From: Nitrospira sp. Ga0074138
GTDB taxonomy: Bacteria > Nitrospirota > Nitrospiria > Nitrospirales > Nitrospiraceae
Direction of reading: 5' to 3'
DNA: 64,000 bases
NCBI GenBank assembly: GCA_001464735.1
Contig: LNDU01000043.1
Coordinates: 1-64,000, forward strand
Below the pieces are notes generated by a model, which saw nothing but the letters and a program-made list of their open reading frames with translations, searched no databases and was not told where the DNA came from. Made by a program: the position numbers and the translations under genes. Shown piece after piece: positions 33,766 through 42,631 of this stretch (positions within the stretch are counted from its first letter, which is position 1; the number at the start of each line of letters is the position of its first letter).

Positions 33766-35460
33766 TCAACGCAACCGATCGTGCTTGGCTCGCCATACAT
33801 CGAGGAAGGCTGAAAGCTTGGCCCTCCACAGCGTATGCTCGTCGGATATCTTCTCCAGGAATTCTGAGAGACGCCTGGACTTGAAGATCGTGTACAGAGT
33901 CACGGCTGTCGTTGGGATCAGAACCGATAGGAAAATGAAGAGTTTTTTTACGAACGGACTATCGGCCTCAGCGATCAAATTCATGCCCAGAAAACCCGTC
34001 GTTGCCATGCCGATCAACCCAACCGTGGTCACGACGGTCAAGCGCACCATCGTTTCTCCTTGACGGCGCAGCACATCGCTATCCAGATACTGACTCATAT
34101 CCTCAATCGCTTCCCGAACCTCGGTATAGAGCTGGGCAGTCCCAAGATGCCTATTCGTCATGCGAAACAATTCCTTCACCTGGGTATGTTCCGAGACATC
34201 CTGGAACCAGTACCGATGGGTGAAACGAAGGAATACGCCGAGTATCTGTCGTATCATGGACCGGAAGTGCCTGATCGATTCCAAATTGTCGGGCTCCAAC
34301 CGGTTGAGGGCATCAACCAGGCGATCGGACAGCATGAGCATGGTTGCTTTATGAAAATGGGAAATCAAAAAGAGCACAAAGTACTCGTGCCGAAACTGTT
34401 CGAGTCCCGTCTTTCGTGTGGCTGACAATCTGTCGCCGCAATCGCTCACTTCCGTGAAGACACGTCCGCTACAGATGAAGCGGGTCCCCCGGCGCGCATG
34501 GTCTCTATTCCTCCAGTATCGATCATAAAAACAGCGCTTCTCAAAGTCGCCAAGGTCCTGTTCGGAGTACGGCAGTGAGTCCGATGAATCAGGGGCGGCC
34601 GCCAGCCCCAGCCGTATAAAATCCTCCCGGGCGAGCTCAGCTGGATTGTCTATTGTCAGATAGGCCATCAACGGCAGTAGATGAGATTCGATTTGCCGAT
34701 AACGGATGAGGCCGGTCTTCCCAGAATGGTGTAGGACCAACGGTTCCAACAGAAACTCCCAATGCGAGGCAATACAGGGCGCCCGGTACTGGCATGCAAA
34801 TGACAAGTATTTCTCCCTGTGTTCATAGTCGGAGGACGCCAACACCGTGCCATCCCTGGCCAGCCATTCGGCCTTTTTCAGGCAATGACCACCCTGTCCC
34901 TCGGATTCCCAATACGTAGGATATCCTCTGGCAAAACGAAGCATGGTATCCTCTACGCAGGCCAGAGGGAGGTCATCGGCGAAAATCTCCATGGCCAGGA
35001 TGACGATGTCAATGTCGTAGAAAAAGTACAAATCAATATGCGCGACCTCGAATATGACCGGGAGAGTTCCGGTATCGGGGTAGGTCATCCGCACCCGTGC
35101 GACATCGGTGCGGCGGAATACGCGAATCGGTGATTCCTGATTAATGCCAGGTCCCCGCCCTGTACCCTCGCCGTAGAGAAAACGCTGGACGGACGGGAGG
35201 AAGGTGATGAATTCGCTGTAATGCCGTTCCTGAAACAGAGAGGGGTCTCCGGTAAACTCGTCTTCCACCTCTCGCCAGAGGTTAGTGAAGTCCTGTGTCT
35301 GAATAAAGTCGCAGTGTTTCTGGATCGGCAGATCGTCACGGATCGGCATCAGCTGCAGCGGCCAGAGCACAATCTGCCTGAAATGCCGGACAACGAGGCC
35401 ACGGTCGAGAGAAATCCCCTCGCCTACATCACTCGTGTTCGCTGATGTTGATTGTTCCAT
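33766..35460 (-). CDS. CorA-like GMN-motif transporter with a large N-terminal domain
   Basis: A 564-residue protein whose last ~100 residues hold two membrane helices and the magnesium-channel motif GFLGMNL (GMN at about 492-494), preceded by a long stalk-like helix (EVREAIEDMSQYLDSDVLRRQ), the CorA arrangement. The N-terminal ~370 residues (VLWPLQLMPI, DLYFFYDIDIVILAMEIFADDLP, then ERHYSEFITFLPSVQRFL) are much longer than in ordinary CorA and correspond to a variant I know only as an uncharacterised family. It follows ppk1 by 40 bases on the same strand, so it may supply Mg2+ or another counter-ion for polyphosphate (inference). Confidence 0.8.
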   Translation of the reverse strand: MEQSTSANTSDVGEGISLDRGLVVRHFRQIVLWPLQLMPIRDDLPIQKHCDFIQTQDFTNLWREVEDEFTGDPSLFQERHYSEFITFLPSVQRFLYGEGTGRGPGINQESPIRVFRRTDVARVRMTYPDTGTLPVIFEVAHIDLYFFYDIDIVILAMEIFADDLPLACVEDTMLRFARGYPTYWESEGQGGHCLKKAEWLARDGTVLASSDYEHREKYLSFACQYRAPCIASHWEFLLEPLVLHHSGKTGLIRYRQIESHLLPLMAYLTIDNPAELAREDFIRLGLAAAPDSSDSLPYSEQDLGDFEKRCFYDRYWRNRDHARRGTRFICSGRVFTEVSDCGDRLSATRKTGLEQFRHEYFVLFLISHFHKATMLMLSDRLVDALNRLEPDNLESIRHFRSMIRQILGVFLRFTHRYWFQDVSEHTQVKELFRMTNRHLGTAQLYTEVREAIEDMSQYLDSDVLRRQGETMVRLTVVTTVGLIGMATTGFLGMNLIAEADSPFVKKLFIFLSVLIPTTAVTLYTIFKSRRLSEFLEKISDEHTLWRAKLSAFLDVWRAKHDRLR

Positions 35461-35500
35461 GTGCGGTCAGGAAATTAGGCGAAGCTTGTCGCGCTGCTCT

Positions 35501-37639
35501 TCATGGCCTGGACTTCCAGTGAGTCAAGAACCATTCCTGAGAATTCACAGCTGCTTCACCCTGTGTCGGCTGCTTACGTTCATACGTTCCGTCAGAAAGC
35601 AACCGTCTTGCCTGCACATTGTCCCGCAGCCCCATGCCGAGAATGTCGTTGATGATGATCTCACGCCACTGAGGATCTTCTACAGGGAACACCACTTCCA
35701 CCCGGTGATCCAGATTTCGAGGCATCAGATCGGCGCTCCCCATCAGCACCTCGTTCTGCCCACCGTGACGAAAATAGAAGATCCGTGCGTGTTCCAGAAA
35801 ACGTCCAACCACTGAAGTAACGGTGATGGTCTCGCTGATCCCCGGAAGGCCTGGCTTTAGGCAACAAATGCCCCGCACTTGAAGATCAATCCTGACTCCG
35901 GCTTGCGATGCCTGGTAGAGAGCCTGAATACACGGTGTATCGACCAATGCGTTCATCTTGAACGCGATATATCCATCAGCGTGCTCGCGATGGCGGGAGG
36001 TCTCGCGCTCGATCCGATCGAGTATTTGCTGCCTGAGTGTGGTCGGTGCAACGAGCAACTTGGAATAGATGTTCTTGCGGGAATACCCGGTCAGTGAGTT
36101 GAACAGATCGGATACATCGTGGGTAATGGCAGGGTCACAGGTGAAGTAGCTCACATCGGTATAGATACGACTGGTGACCACGTTATAATTTCCGGTGCCG
36201 AGATGGACATAGCGGCGGATTCCCTCCGGTTCGCGACGGACGATGAGACAGACCTTCGCATGCGTTTTGAGCCCGCGTACGCCGTACACAACGTGCACAC
36301 CTTCATCCTCAAGTTTTCTGGCCCATTCAATATTATTCTCTTCGTCAAATCGAGCTTTGAGCTCCACCAGGACCGCGACTTGCTTGCCGTTGACACGAGC
36401 TTCCATCAGGGCATCGACAATGGGTGATTTGGGATTGACGCGATAGAGAGTCTGTTTAATGGCGAGGACGTCCGGGTCATTTGCTGCTTCTCGCAGAAAT
36501 TCCACGACCGGCATGAAGCTGTCATAAGGATGATACAAGAGCACGTCCTGCTGACGGATGGCAGCCAAAAGACTGCCTGATTTACTCACGCAGGGAGGGA
36601 CGGCCGGAACAAACGGCGGATCCTTCAGATCAGCACGGTCAAGTGCGTGCAGTTCACGAATCCCAGCCATCCCGATCGGGCTGTGTCCCGCATAGACAAG
36701 GTACAACGGTAGCTGAAGGTTTCTTGTCAGGATTTCGCGGATGTGACCGGGTGTCGCCGCATCCAATTCCAATCGAACGGCTGACGTGTACTGTCGCTGG
36801 TCGAGCTGTGCTTCCACCGCCTCGATGAGATCGGATGCTTCGTCTACCTCAATCGCAACATCGGCATCTCGCGTCACACGGAATGGATAGGATGCGACAA
36901 CGTCCAGACCGGGAAAGAGATTGTCCAGGTTGTGTGCAATAACCTCTTCCAGCCAGACAAATTGCTGCACCCCTCCAGCCCCGCCCAAACCCATCTGTTG
37001 GCGCGCAACATCCTCATCGGTGGGGATCGGAACCAGTCGAGGGAAAACGTCAGGCACTTTGACGCGCGCGAAACAGTCACCGCGCTCGGGGTCATTTACC
37101 AATACGGCAAGATTAAAGCTCAGACTCGAGATATGCGGGAAGGGATGGGTCGGGTCAAAGGCGAGCGGAGTCAGCACCGGAAATATTTCTCGCTGAAAGT
37201 ACCCTTGGATCGCCTCTCGTTCCCTCTGCCCCAGCTCTACATAATGTAGAATGCGAATGCCGGCTTCTTCCAACCCGGGCAAAACATCCTGTTTCCAGCA
37301 CATGTTGTATCGTTCATAGTGGACCATCAGCTCTCGGTTGATCGCCAGTATTTGCCCTGATGGTGTCATGCCATCGGGCGTCGTTCCGACGACTCCGCCA
37401 GCCACCTGACGATGGAGACCTGATACTCGAATCATGAAAAACTCATCCAGATTCGTGGCGAAGATCGCCAGAAACTTCACTCGTTCCAAAAGAGGATGCC
37501 GCTTGTCCTCGGCTTCTTCGAGAACCCGCAGATTGAATCGCAGCCAGCTGAGTTCTCGATTCAGGAAATGGCGCGACTCATCGATACCCTGCTCTGGCTC
37601 GGCGGCTGATTCTCCCTGCCCAGCAGACTGGTCGATCAT
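35501..37639 (-). CDS. ppk1: Polyphosphate kinase 1
   Basis: PPK1 reversibly polymerises the gamma-phosphate of ATP into polyphosphate. The 712 residues show the N-domain (FLNRELSWLRFNLRVLEEAED), the H domain, and the phospholipase D-like catalytic half with KQTLYRVN, ARVNGKQVAVLVELKARFDEE, and the autophosphorylated histidine in RRYVHLGTGNYN (about residue 478), then a second PLD-type histidine in ARIFYFRHGG. AAGGAG precedes the ATG. It heads a two-gene operon with the CorA-like gene. It sits in the centre of the putative Pho island. Confidence 0.95.
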   Translation of the reverse strand: MIDQSAGQGESAAEPEQGIDESRHFLNRELSWLRFNLRVLEEAEDKRHPLLERVKFLAIFATNLDEFFMIRVSGLHRQVAGGVVGTTPDGMTPSGQILAINRELMVHYERYNMCWKQDVLPGLEEAGIRILHYVELGQREREAIQGYFQREIFPVLTPLAFDPTHPFPHISSLSFNLAVLVNDPERGDCFARVKVPDVFPRLVPIPTDEDVARQQMGLGGAGGVQQFVWLEEVIAHNLDNLFPGLDVVASYPFRVTRDADVAIEVDEASDLIEAVEAQLDQRQYTSAVRLELDAATPGHIREILTRNLQLPLYLVYAGHSPIGMAGIRELHALDRADLKDPPFVPAVPPCVSKSGSLLAAIRQQDVLLYHPYDSFMPVVEFLREAANDPDVLAIKQTLYRVNPKSPIVDALMEARVNGKQVAVLVELKARFDEENNIEWARKLEDEGVHVVYGVRGLKTHAKVCLIVRREPEGIRRYVHLGTGNYNVVTSRIYTDVSYFTCDPAITHDVSDLFNSLTGYSRKNIYSKLLVAPTTLRQQILDRIERETSRHREHADGYIAFKMNALVDTPCIQALYQASQAGVRIDLQVRGICCLKPGLPGISETITVTSVVGRFLEHARIFYFRHGGQNEVLMGSADLMPRNLDHRVEVVFPVEDPQWREIIINDILGMGLRDNVQARRLLSDGTYERKQPTQGEAAVNSQEWFLTHWKSRP

Positions 37640-38135
37640 GGAAGCTCCTTGAGGATGAACATTCTCTTACACCTGTTCTTTTGCATTCTACATGGAGAGG
37701 CTGATCGTGTTCAGAAAAGGCACGTGGCCAGGATCTTACAAAACGCACACCGTGACACAGCCATTGGACCACCAAGAATCCGATGAGCTTACCAACCGAC
37801 AAACCGTGGGAGTTTATCCTGCATGCGATCACAACGCCGTTGCAGGGGCGTTACAGATCTGTAACATTTCGATCCTGGGCCGTACTAACCCCTGACAACT
37901 GTTGGTGTTCGTCAAGCAAACGCATCTCCTTCGAGGACAATTCGTGGCGTAAGAGCCCGCTCGCCGATTATCCCCTACTGATTCTTGAGCCGCAGCCGTA
38001 ACGCCGAGAGACCCCTACCGGGCAATCTTCGATGCGGTGTGTGCCTTAAAAAAGCGCTCGGACGGAAATGGCCTTCTCAGACAGGATAAAGCAATCAGCC
38101 GTGGTCCTTCATATGTTAATTTGTTTGGACGACTC
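37640..38135. other. Divergent intergenic region with a perfect palindrome
   Basis: Nearly 500 bases between ppk1 and the secreted-protein gene at 38136. No credible gene. It contains the perfect 16-bp palindrome GTTACAGATCTGTAAC at 37850-37865 (see below) and probably the promoters of both flanking genes. Confidence 0.6.
37849..37865. promoter_or_regulatory. Palindromic/11-bp phased operator
   Basis: cgttac at 37849 and tgtaac at 37860 are 11 bases apart, and the core GTTACAGATCTGTAAC is its own reverse complement. The half-site TGTAAC is the same hexamer that occurs in direct repeat at the other Pho-like sites. It could serve both divergent genes. Confidence 0.5.
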
Positions 38136-38786
38136 ATGAATGCTCTTAGAAAAGCGTCCCTATCAAGTCGGCTATGTTTCATCGCCTGCCTTTCTTTGGG
38201 CTGGCTCCTTTCGCAAGATGTCACCCGAGCAGAGCCCCAGCCTGAAGTAACGGTGTGGCTGGAGTCTGGTCAAGCCGTTGCGACCAGTCAACTGAGCGGC
38301 CGGCGGGAAATACCCTTGGGTGCACAGGAAGTGATCATCAGTTCCGGCACGAATGGGATCAATGGTATCGTCGTCACGTCTCGTTGGCTGTTAGGGTTTT
38401 CAAGCCGTGCCCTGACCTGGAGCAAGATAGAACTGGACGTAAACGAAAAAGTCCTCGAACGAAAGATCCTCCCAAGCTTCAGCCTCGTCAGAACGGATCG
38501 ACATCTATACGGATTTCGGGGCGTCAACGGGCTGTGGCTCGAAGAAGCGTTAGGAGTGCGGGAAAAGGTGACTCGCTTTCACAGCAACGACTACGGAGCA
38601 GTCTTCATCACCAATGAGCGTGTGGTTGGATTCACACCACTGCTCGGCGGCTTCGCGTCGAGGCTCTTGGACGTGCATGAGCGCATCGTGGGTGTGGAGA
38701 ATGACAATGGGCTCATTCTCGTTTCCACCACCAAGCGAACGCTGGTCTTCGGCAGCCGCCTGAGCGGATGGGAGGAATTCGAGTAA
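38136..38786 (+). CDS. Secreted protein of unknown function
   Basis: From ATG 38136, 216 residues: a signal peptide (LSSRLCFIACLSLGWLLSQDVTRAE) and a beta-rich mature part with repeating strand-turn units (GINGIVVTSRWLLGFSSRAL, SFSLVRTDRHLYGFRGV, YGAVFITNERVVGFTPLLGG, NGLILVSTTKRTLVFGSRLS). These four ~45-residue repeats look like blades of a propeller or a solenoid in the periplasm. I know no family name. Its position between ppk1 and the pyruvate kinase-like gene and the palindrome upstream tie it to the island. Confidence 0.65.
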   Translation: MNALRKASLSSRLCFIACLSLGWLLSQDVTRAEPQPEVTVWLESGQAVATSQLSGRREIPLGAQEVIISSGTNGINGIVVTSRWLLGFSSRALTWSKIELDVNEKVLERKILPSFSLVRTDRHLYGFRGVNGLWLEEALGVREKVTRFHSNDYGAVFITNERVVGFTPLLGGFASRLLDVHERIVGVENDNGLILVSTTKRTLVFGSRLSGWEEFE

Positions 38787-38819
38787 CGGTGTTGGCCGTT
38801 CTTGCCAGTCTTGCCGGAG

Positions 38820-38836
38820 TTTACACCGATTTAACA
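38820..38836 (-). promoter_or_regulatory. Pho-box-like direct repeat before the pyruvate kinase-like gene
   Basis: tttaca (38820-38825) and ttaaca (38831-38836) at 11-base spacing; on the minus strand TGTTAA-N5-TGTAAA. This is the TTAACA orientation of Gram-positive PhoP boxes. It lies about 77 bases before the ATG at 38913. Confidence 0.5.
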
Positions 38837-38912
38837 AGTCGTTCATCGAAGCGGCATAAGACGCCGGTATCGTACTCTCCTGAGACTTCCCTTCACCCTC
38901 TGAGAGTTGAGC

Positions 38913-40955
38913 ATGAAAACTAGAACCGCCACGGATTCACCAGTTCCCTCTATCCATGTTGAGAGCGGTTCGTCTGCTGGAATGGAGGCCGTGACAGCTC
39001 ACAACTCTCTGCACGCCACTCCCCCTTGTGACGGCAATCTTGAACTGATCCTTCGGGAGCTCTTGGCTATTAGGGCCGGTATGGTCGATGAGTCGGCCGT
39101 GTCAGAAGCACGTCTGAGTAGAATCCATCCCAACTACAGAGCCAGTGCCGCCAATCTCCTGCATTACCTGACTCTGCGTCAACGCGATCTCCGTCCATTG
39201 CAGCTCCGACTAGCCGAGATGGGGCTATCCTCTCTTGGTCGAGCTGAATCGCATGTCCTGACCACACTCGATGCCGTTTTACAGGTTCTGCACAGCTTGG
39301 CACAGCGCCCCTATCAGGTCCCGCCATCAGAGGAGACCGTACCCGATTTCGCAACTGGGCAACGCCTCCTTGATGAACACACCGACACATTGTTAGGTCC
39401 GCAACCTCTTCGGCGTGGGACCCGGATCATGGTGACCATGCCGAGCGAGGCGGCGAATGATTATATGTTGGTTCATGACTTGCTCCAACAGGGGATGGAT
39501 TGCATGCGCATCAATTGTGCGCACGATGATGTCCCGGCATGGTTGCGGTTAATCGAGCACATGAAGCGTGCCAAAAAAGTACTGGGTCGATCTTGCAAGA
39601 TCCTCATGGATCTGGCCGGACCAAAACTCCGTACCGGCCCGCTGGAGCGGGGCCCGGAAGTAGTCCGTATTCATCCCTGTCGCGATAGCTATGGCAGAGT
39701 CATTGCCCACGCCCGGGTGTGGTTGACTCCAGCGACTGCCCCCCAATCACCTCCTGCTCCGGCGCAGGCTTGTCTTCCCGTCACCGCCCCATGGTTCGCC
39801 CGCCTTCGTCCCGGCGAAGAGGTCCACCTCACCGACGCTCGGCAAGCCAAACGCAGCCTCACCATCGTGGACGTCACCGAACAAGGTTGCTGGGCGGAAG
39901 CCACCAAGACAACGTACATCATCCCCGGTACAGTCCTCAGTCGTCACTCCATGACAACGGATCGAAGCACCCGCGATGGAATCGTTGGTAAACTGCCACC
40001 GGGTGAGAACCCTATCGTCCTCCGGCAAGGGGATGTACTCATCTTGCAGCGTGACATCAGACCCGGCCGCGCTGCAACCTGCGACAGTGCTGGGCAGGTG
40101 CTCACTCCTGCGTCGATTGGCTGCACCATACCGGAAGTATTCGACGACGTTCGATCCGGGGAATCGATCTGGTTCGACGACGGCAAGATCGGAGGCGTGG
40201 TTGACAAGATCGAGCCACACCGAGCGTTCATTCGAATAACCCACACACGCGCAGGCGGCGACAGGCTCCGGAGCAACAAAGGGATCAATCTGCCCGAGAG
40301 CAATCTTCGCCTGGCAGCGCTGACTCCCGTGGACCTAGAGAACCTCGCCTTTGTCGCGGAGCATGCCGACATCGTCGGACTTTCGTTCGCGAACAGCGCG
40401 CAGGACGTGGCGTCACTTCAACAGCACCTGGCTTCACACGGGCATCAGCAACCCGCCATCGTCCTGAAAATCGAAACGCGGCGCGGCTTCGAGAACTTGC
40501 CGGAGATGCTGCTGACGGCGATGAGATGGCCGTCGTGCGGTGTGATGATCGCACGAGGTGACCTGGCTGTCGAATGTGGTTTTGAGCGTTTGGCCGAAGT
40601 TCAGGAAGAGATTCTCTGGATCTCGGAGGCGGCCCACGTCCCTGTGATCTGGGCGACACAAGTCCTGGAAACCCTGGCCAAGAAAGGGATGCCATCCCGC
40701 GCCGAGATTACGGATGCCGCGATGGGACAACGTGCCGAGTGCGTGATGCTGAACAAGGGCCCCCATATACTCAACGCCATCCGTGTTCTCGATGATATCC
40801 TGCGGCGGATGCAGGCGCATAAAGCAAAAGGGCGGGCTCTACTGCGTGAGTTGCGAGTGGCCCAGGCACTGCCGGTCGAATCCTGCTCGCAGCCAAACAA
40901 CAGCGAATCAGAATCCAATTCTCCATTAACACTCATCAAAGAACCATCCCAATAA
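38913..40955 (+). CDS. Divergent pyruvate kinase-like protein with N-terminal extension
   Basis: A 680-residue protein whose residues ~165-640 follow pyruvate kinase: GTRIMVTMPSEA, MDCMRINCAHDD (normally RLNFSHG), CKILMDLAGPKLRTG (normally MDTKGPEIR), the catalytic-type KIETRRGFENLPEM, VMIARGDLAVE metal site, and ATQVLETLAKKGMPSRAEITDAAMG. The regular C-terminal domain is missing and ~150 extra residues precede the barrel. It would convert PEP and ADP to pyruvate and ATP if active. A Pho-like site is upstream. Its variant residues and absence of a central-metabolism context suggest a specialised role, perhaps ATP supply for polyphosphate (inference). Confidence 0.8.
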   Translation: MKTRTATDSPVPSIHVESGSSAGMEAVTAHNSLHATPPCDGNLELILRELLAIRAGMVDESAVSEARLSRIHPNYRASAANLLHYLTLRQRDLRPLQLRLAEMGLSSLGRAESHVLTTLDAVLQVLHSLAQRPYQVPPSEETVPDFATGQRLLDEHTDTLLGPQPLRRGTRIMVTMPSEAANDYMLVHDLLQQGMDCMRINCAHDDVPAWLRLIEHMKRAKKVLGRSCKILMDLAGPKLRTGPLERGPEVVRIHPCRDSYGRVIAHARVWLTPATAPQSPPAPAQACLPVTAPWFARLRPGEEVHLTDARQAKRSLTIVDVTEQGCWAEATKTTYIIPGTVLSRHSMTTDRSTRDGIVGKLPPGENPIVLRQGDVLILQRDIRPGRAATCDSAGQVLTPASIGCTIPEVFDDVRSGESIWFDDGKIGGVVDKIEPHRAFIRITHTRAGGDRLRSNKGINLPESNLRLAALTPVDLENLAFVAEHADIVGLSFANSAQDVASLQQHLASHGHQQPAIVLKIETRRGFENLPEMLLTAMRWPSCGVMIARGDLAVECGFERLAEVQEEILWISEAAHVPVIWATQVLETLAKKGMPSRAEITDAAMGQRAECVMLNKGPHILNAIRVLDDILRRMQAHKAKGRALLRELRVAQALPVESCSQPNNSESESNSPLTLIKEPSQ

Positions 40956-40971
40956 AGTGAAAGTATCCACC

Positions 40972-40999
40972 TGTAACTTCTACGTAACGCCAACCTAAC
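40972..40999 (+). promoter_or_regulatory. Pho-box-like triple direct repeat
   Basis: tgtaac (40972), cgtaac (40983), cctaac (40994): three hexamers at exact 11-base steps, the clearest tandem array in the window. It lies about 50 bases before an AGGAGGT site and a short frame starting at 41048. Confidence 0.6.
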
Positions 41000-41047
41000 G
41001 CTGGAGCGTCATCATGTATCTCCCTGATCACTCAGGAGGTATGGACC

Positions 41048-41401
41048 ATGGTTCTTAATGATGATGGCCCTCCGACACTTCCCATATCGTTGCTCTCGAT
41101 GCAGCGGGCGCTCATCGAGACGTGCCCATCGCCAACCTGGAGGTTATACCGAGGCTGGATGCCACGGAAGACAAATAGGCAAGCCGGACAAATAGGAAAC
41201 GGAACGCGAAGGGCGCGAGCGTTGTTGAAACGACTCGATGCGCAGGAGCACGCAAAGAACAAGAGCCGACTCTATTCTTCTCACCCCGCGGTAAACAAGC
41301 CTTGTCAGAAGGAACGAATAGGGACAGCAGCCATATCTCGCGTCAGGTTCCTCCCCTTTCGACAATCACCATCCTTTCACACAGAATTAGCACCTCTGTA
41401 A
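41048..41401 (+). CDS. Uncertain 117-aa frame behind a Pho-like site
   Basis: ATG 41048 follows CAGGAGGT at proper spacing, directly after the triple repeat, so transcription and translation here are likely. The predicted product (MVLNDDGPPTLPISLLSMQR..., basic second half) has no recognisable domain. A different frame across the same DNA reads RHFPYRCSRCSGR, reminiscent of a zinc knuckle, so an ancestral frame may have shifted. Treat the exact coding frame as unresolved. Confidence 0.32.
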   Translation: MVLNDDGPPTLPISLLSMQRALIETCPSPTWRLYRGWMPRKTNRQAGQIGNGTRRARALLKRLDAQEHAKNKSRLYSSHPAVNKPCQKERIGTAAISRVRFLPFRQSPSFHTELAPL

Positions 41402-41503
41402 TGGCCGCGAAACAGCGCCTCTGTAGACTTCCACCATGTTGATCAGTGGGGTCGCCGATGATGACTGTCAAACGAACACCAAACCGGAAGGAGGCGAGCA
41501 GTT

Positions 41504-41587
41504 ATGACCATGTGGATCATCGAAGCGTTCCTGTTGAGCGCCATTGTGGGACTCACATATACCGTGCTATCTGCGGGCCGCGAGTAG
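41504..41587 (+). CDS. 27-aa membrane peptide
   Basis: ATG 41504 is preceded by GGAAGGAGG nine bases away. The product MTMWIIEAFLLSAIVGLTYT plus VLSAGRE is one hydrophobic helix with a short charged C-terminus, typical of tiny inner-membrane regulators or accessory subunits. Too short for standard gene callers. It lies in the small-gene tract downstream of the triple Pho-like repeat. Confidence 0.5.
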   Translation: MTMWIIEAFLLSAIVGLTYTVLSAGRE

Positions 41588-41632
41588 GCGAAGCGACTTG
41601 CAACGAGCTTGAGCAGGGGAGGTTCAAAGAGA

Positions 41633-41719
41633 ATGGGCGTGCAGACATACGCGAGCCGATGGGGAACAAGCCCCACCGGCCCGCGTCAGGATAATATTTC
41701 GCTCTCGGCAAACCGGTAA
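41633..41719 (+). CDS. Possible 28-aa peptide
   Basis: ATG 41633 follows GGGGAGG at nine-base spacing, 45 bases after the stop of the preceding membrane peptide. The product is polar (MGVQTYASRWGTSPTGPRQD...). No other support. Confidence 0.2.
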   Translation: MGVQTYASRWGTSPTGPRQDNISLSANR

Positions 41720-41827
41720 GCCTAGACATCATCTCGCAGCGACCGTCACCTCTTCGCACTGATGTTCTCCCCCGCTCGCAGTTTGATCTTGAAGGTCGTC
41801 TCCCAATCGCTGAGGCAGCCTGCTGTA

Positions 41828-41968
41828 TCACGCAGCCGGTGAGACACCGCCACTCCTGGTTACACGTAGCCGGTTGCCCGAGTGGGTCCGCTCACTCCAC
41901 CGGTCCGGTCTCATGGCCATGCTAAGGGCGAACATGGCTATGATAACCAAGAACAATACCAGTGCCAT
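41828..41968 (-). CDS. Possible 46-aa membrane peptide
   Basis: Minus-strand frame from ATG 41968 (or TTG 42001) to TGA 41828. The N-terminal 20 residues are strongly hydrophobic (MALVLFLVIIAMFALSMAMR), followed by a basic, polar tail (RPDRWSERTHSGNRLRV). One membrane helix with an inside-positive tail. The ribosome binding site is weak, so confidence is limited. Confidence 0.35.
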   Translation of the reverse strand: MALVLFLVIIAMFALSMAMRPDRWSERTHSGNRLRVTRSGGVSPAA

Positions 41969-42160
41969 ACCGAGAAGAACCCCCTGTTCGGATCTCGGCA
42001 ATCAGGTATTCCATCTCCTTTGCTCAGATCAATGTTTGTTGTGAAAATAGAAATTGACGTCTTCGTGCTGACTGTCGCTGCAGAACAAAACCACCATCAG
42101 CGCCGACAAGTTTCAGCGTACGGCGTCGTGCATCTTGTTCACCGGTTGCAGGTAATCACT

Positions 42161-42274
42161 TCACCGAACCAACCTTAGTCTGATGAAGATGCCACAGACG
42201 CTCATCACGATGATGCCCACGCAAGTCATAAGGGACTTCACGAGCAAGAACCCCACCCGCAGCTTAGCAAGCAT
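42161..42274 (-). CDS. 37-aa membrane peptide
   Basis: Minus-strand frame from ATG 42274, preceded by AAGGAGGAAG, to TGA 42161. Product MLAKLRVGFLLVKSLMTCVG followed by IIVMSVCGIFIRLRLVR: a basic start, one helix of about 20 residues and a basic end. Strong ribosome site and clean hydrophobicity support a real gene. Part of the small-peptide tract between the pyruvate kinase-like and PstS-like genes. Confidence 0.5.
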   Translation of the reverse strand: MLAKLRVGFLLVKSLMTCVGIIVMSVCGIFIRLRLVR

Positions 42275-42517
42275 AGTGTCTTCCTCCTTGTCTTCAAAAG
42301 AGGACCAGGACATTGTCCTGCTCCATTGATTCACCCATCTCGTGCCTTGGATCAGCGAATTCCTATTCGTGTGTTCCTCTGAACACCCATCAGTGAAGCA
42401 TGCCACGAGGACTCGACTCGTAGACATCAATGGGTCAGCGTGATTACTCGTGAGGCGGACTCCTTTGTGCATTGAGTAGATATGTACCCGTCGTGCATCA
42501 CTGCCTCATTGCCGAAT

Positions 42518-42534
42518 CGTAAACGCCGTGTAAA
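42518..42534 (+). promoter_or_regulatory. Pho-box-like direct repeat, distal site
   Basis: cgtaaa (42518-42523) and tgtaaa (42529-42534), 11 bases apart, about 100 bases upstream of the PstS-like gene. A second pair follows at 42566. Confidence 0.5.
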
Positions 42535-42565
42535 ACACTGTTCCTTCCCTGGAAATTTACCGGCC

Positions 42566-42582
42566 TGTAATACCCGTCTAAT
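42566..42582 (+). promoter_or_regulatory. Pho-box-like direct repeat, proximal site
   Basis: tgtaat (42566-42571) and tctaat (42577-42582), 11 bases apart, about 50 bases before the PstS-like ATG, where a Pho box would replace the -35 element. Confidence 0.55.
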
Positions 42583-42631
42583 ACCGGCGCAATGTCGTAT
42601 TGGTAGTGGTCAAACATAAAGGAGGGGTCAG

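Noticed and set aside
37640-37760. Pho-like repeat for the ppk1 promoter
   Set aside because: cttaca and tctaca occur at 21-base rather than 22-base spacing; not convincing.
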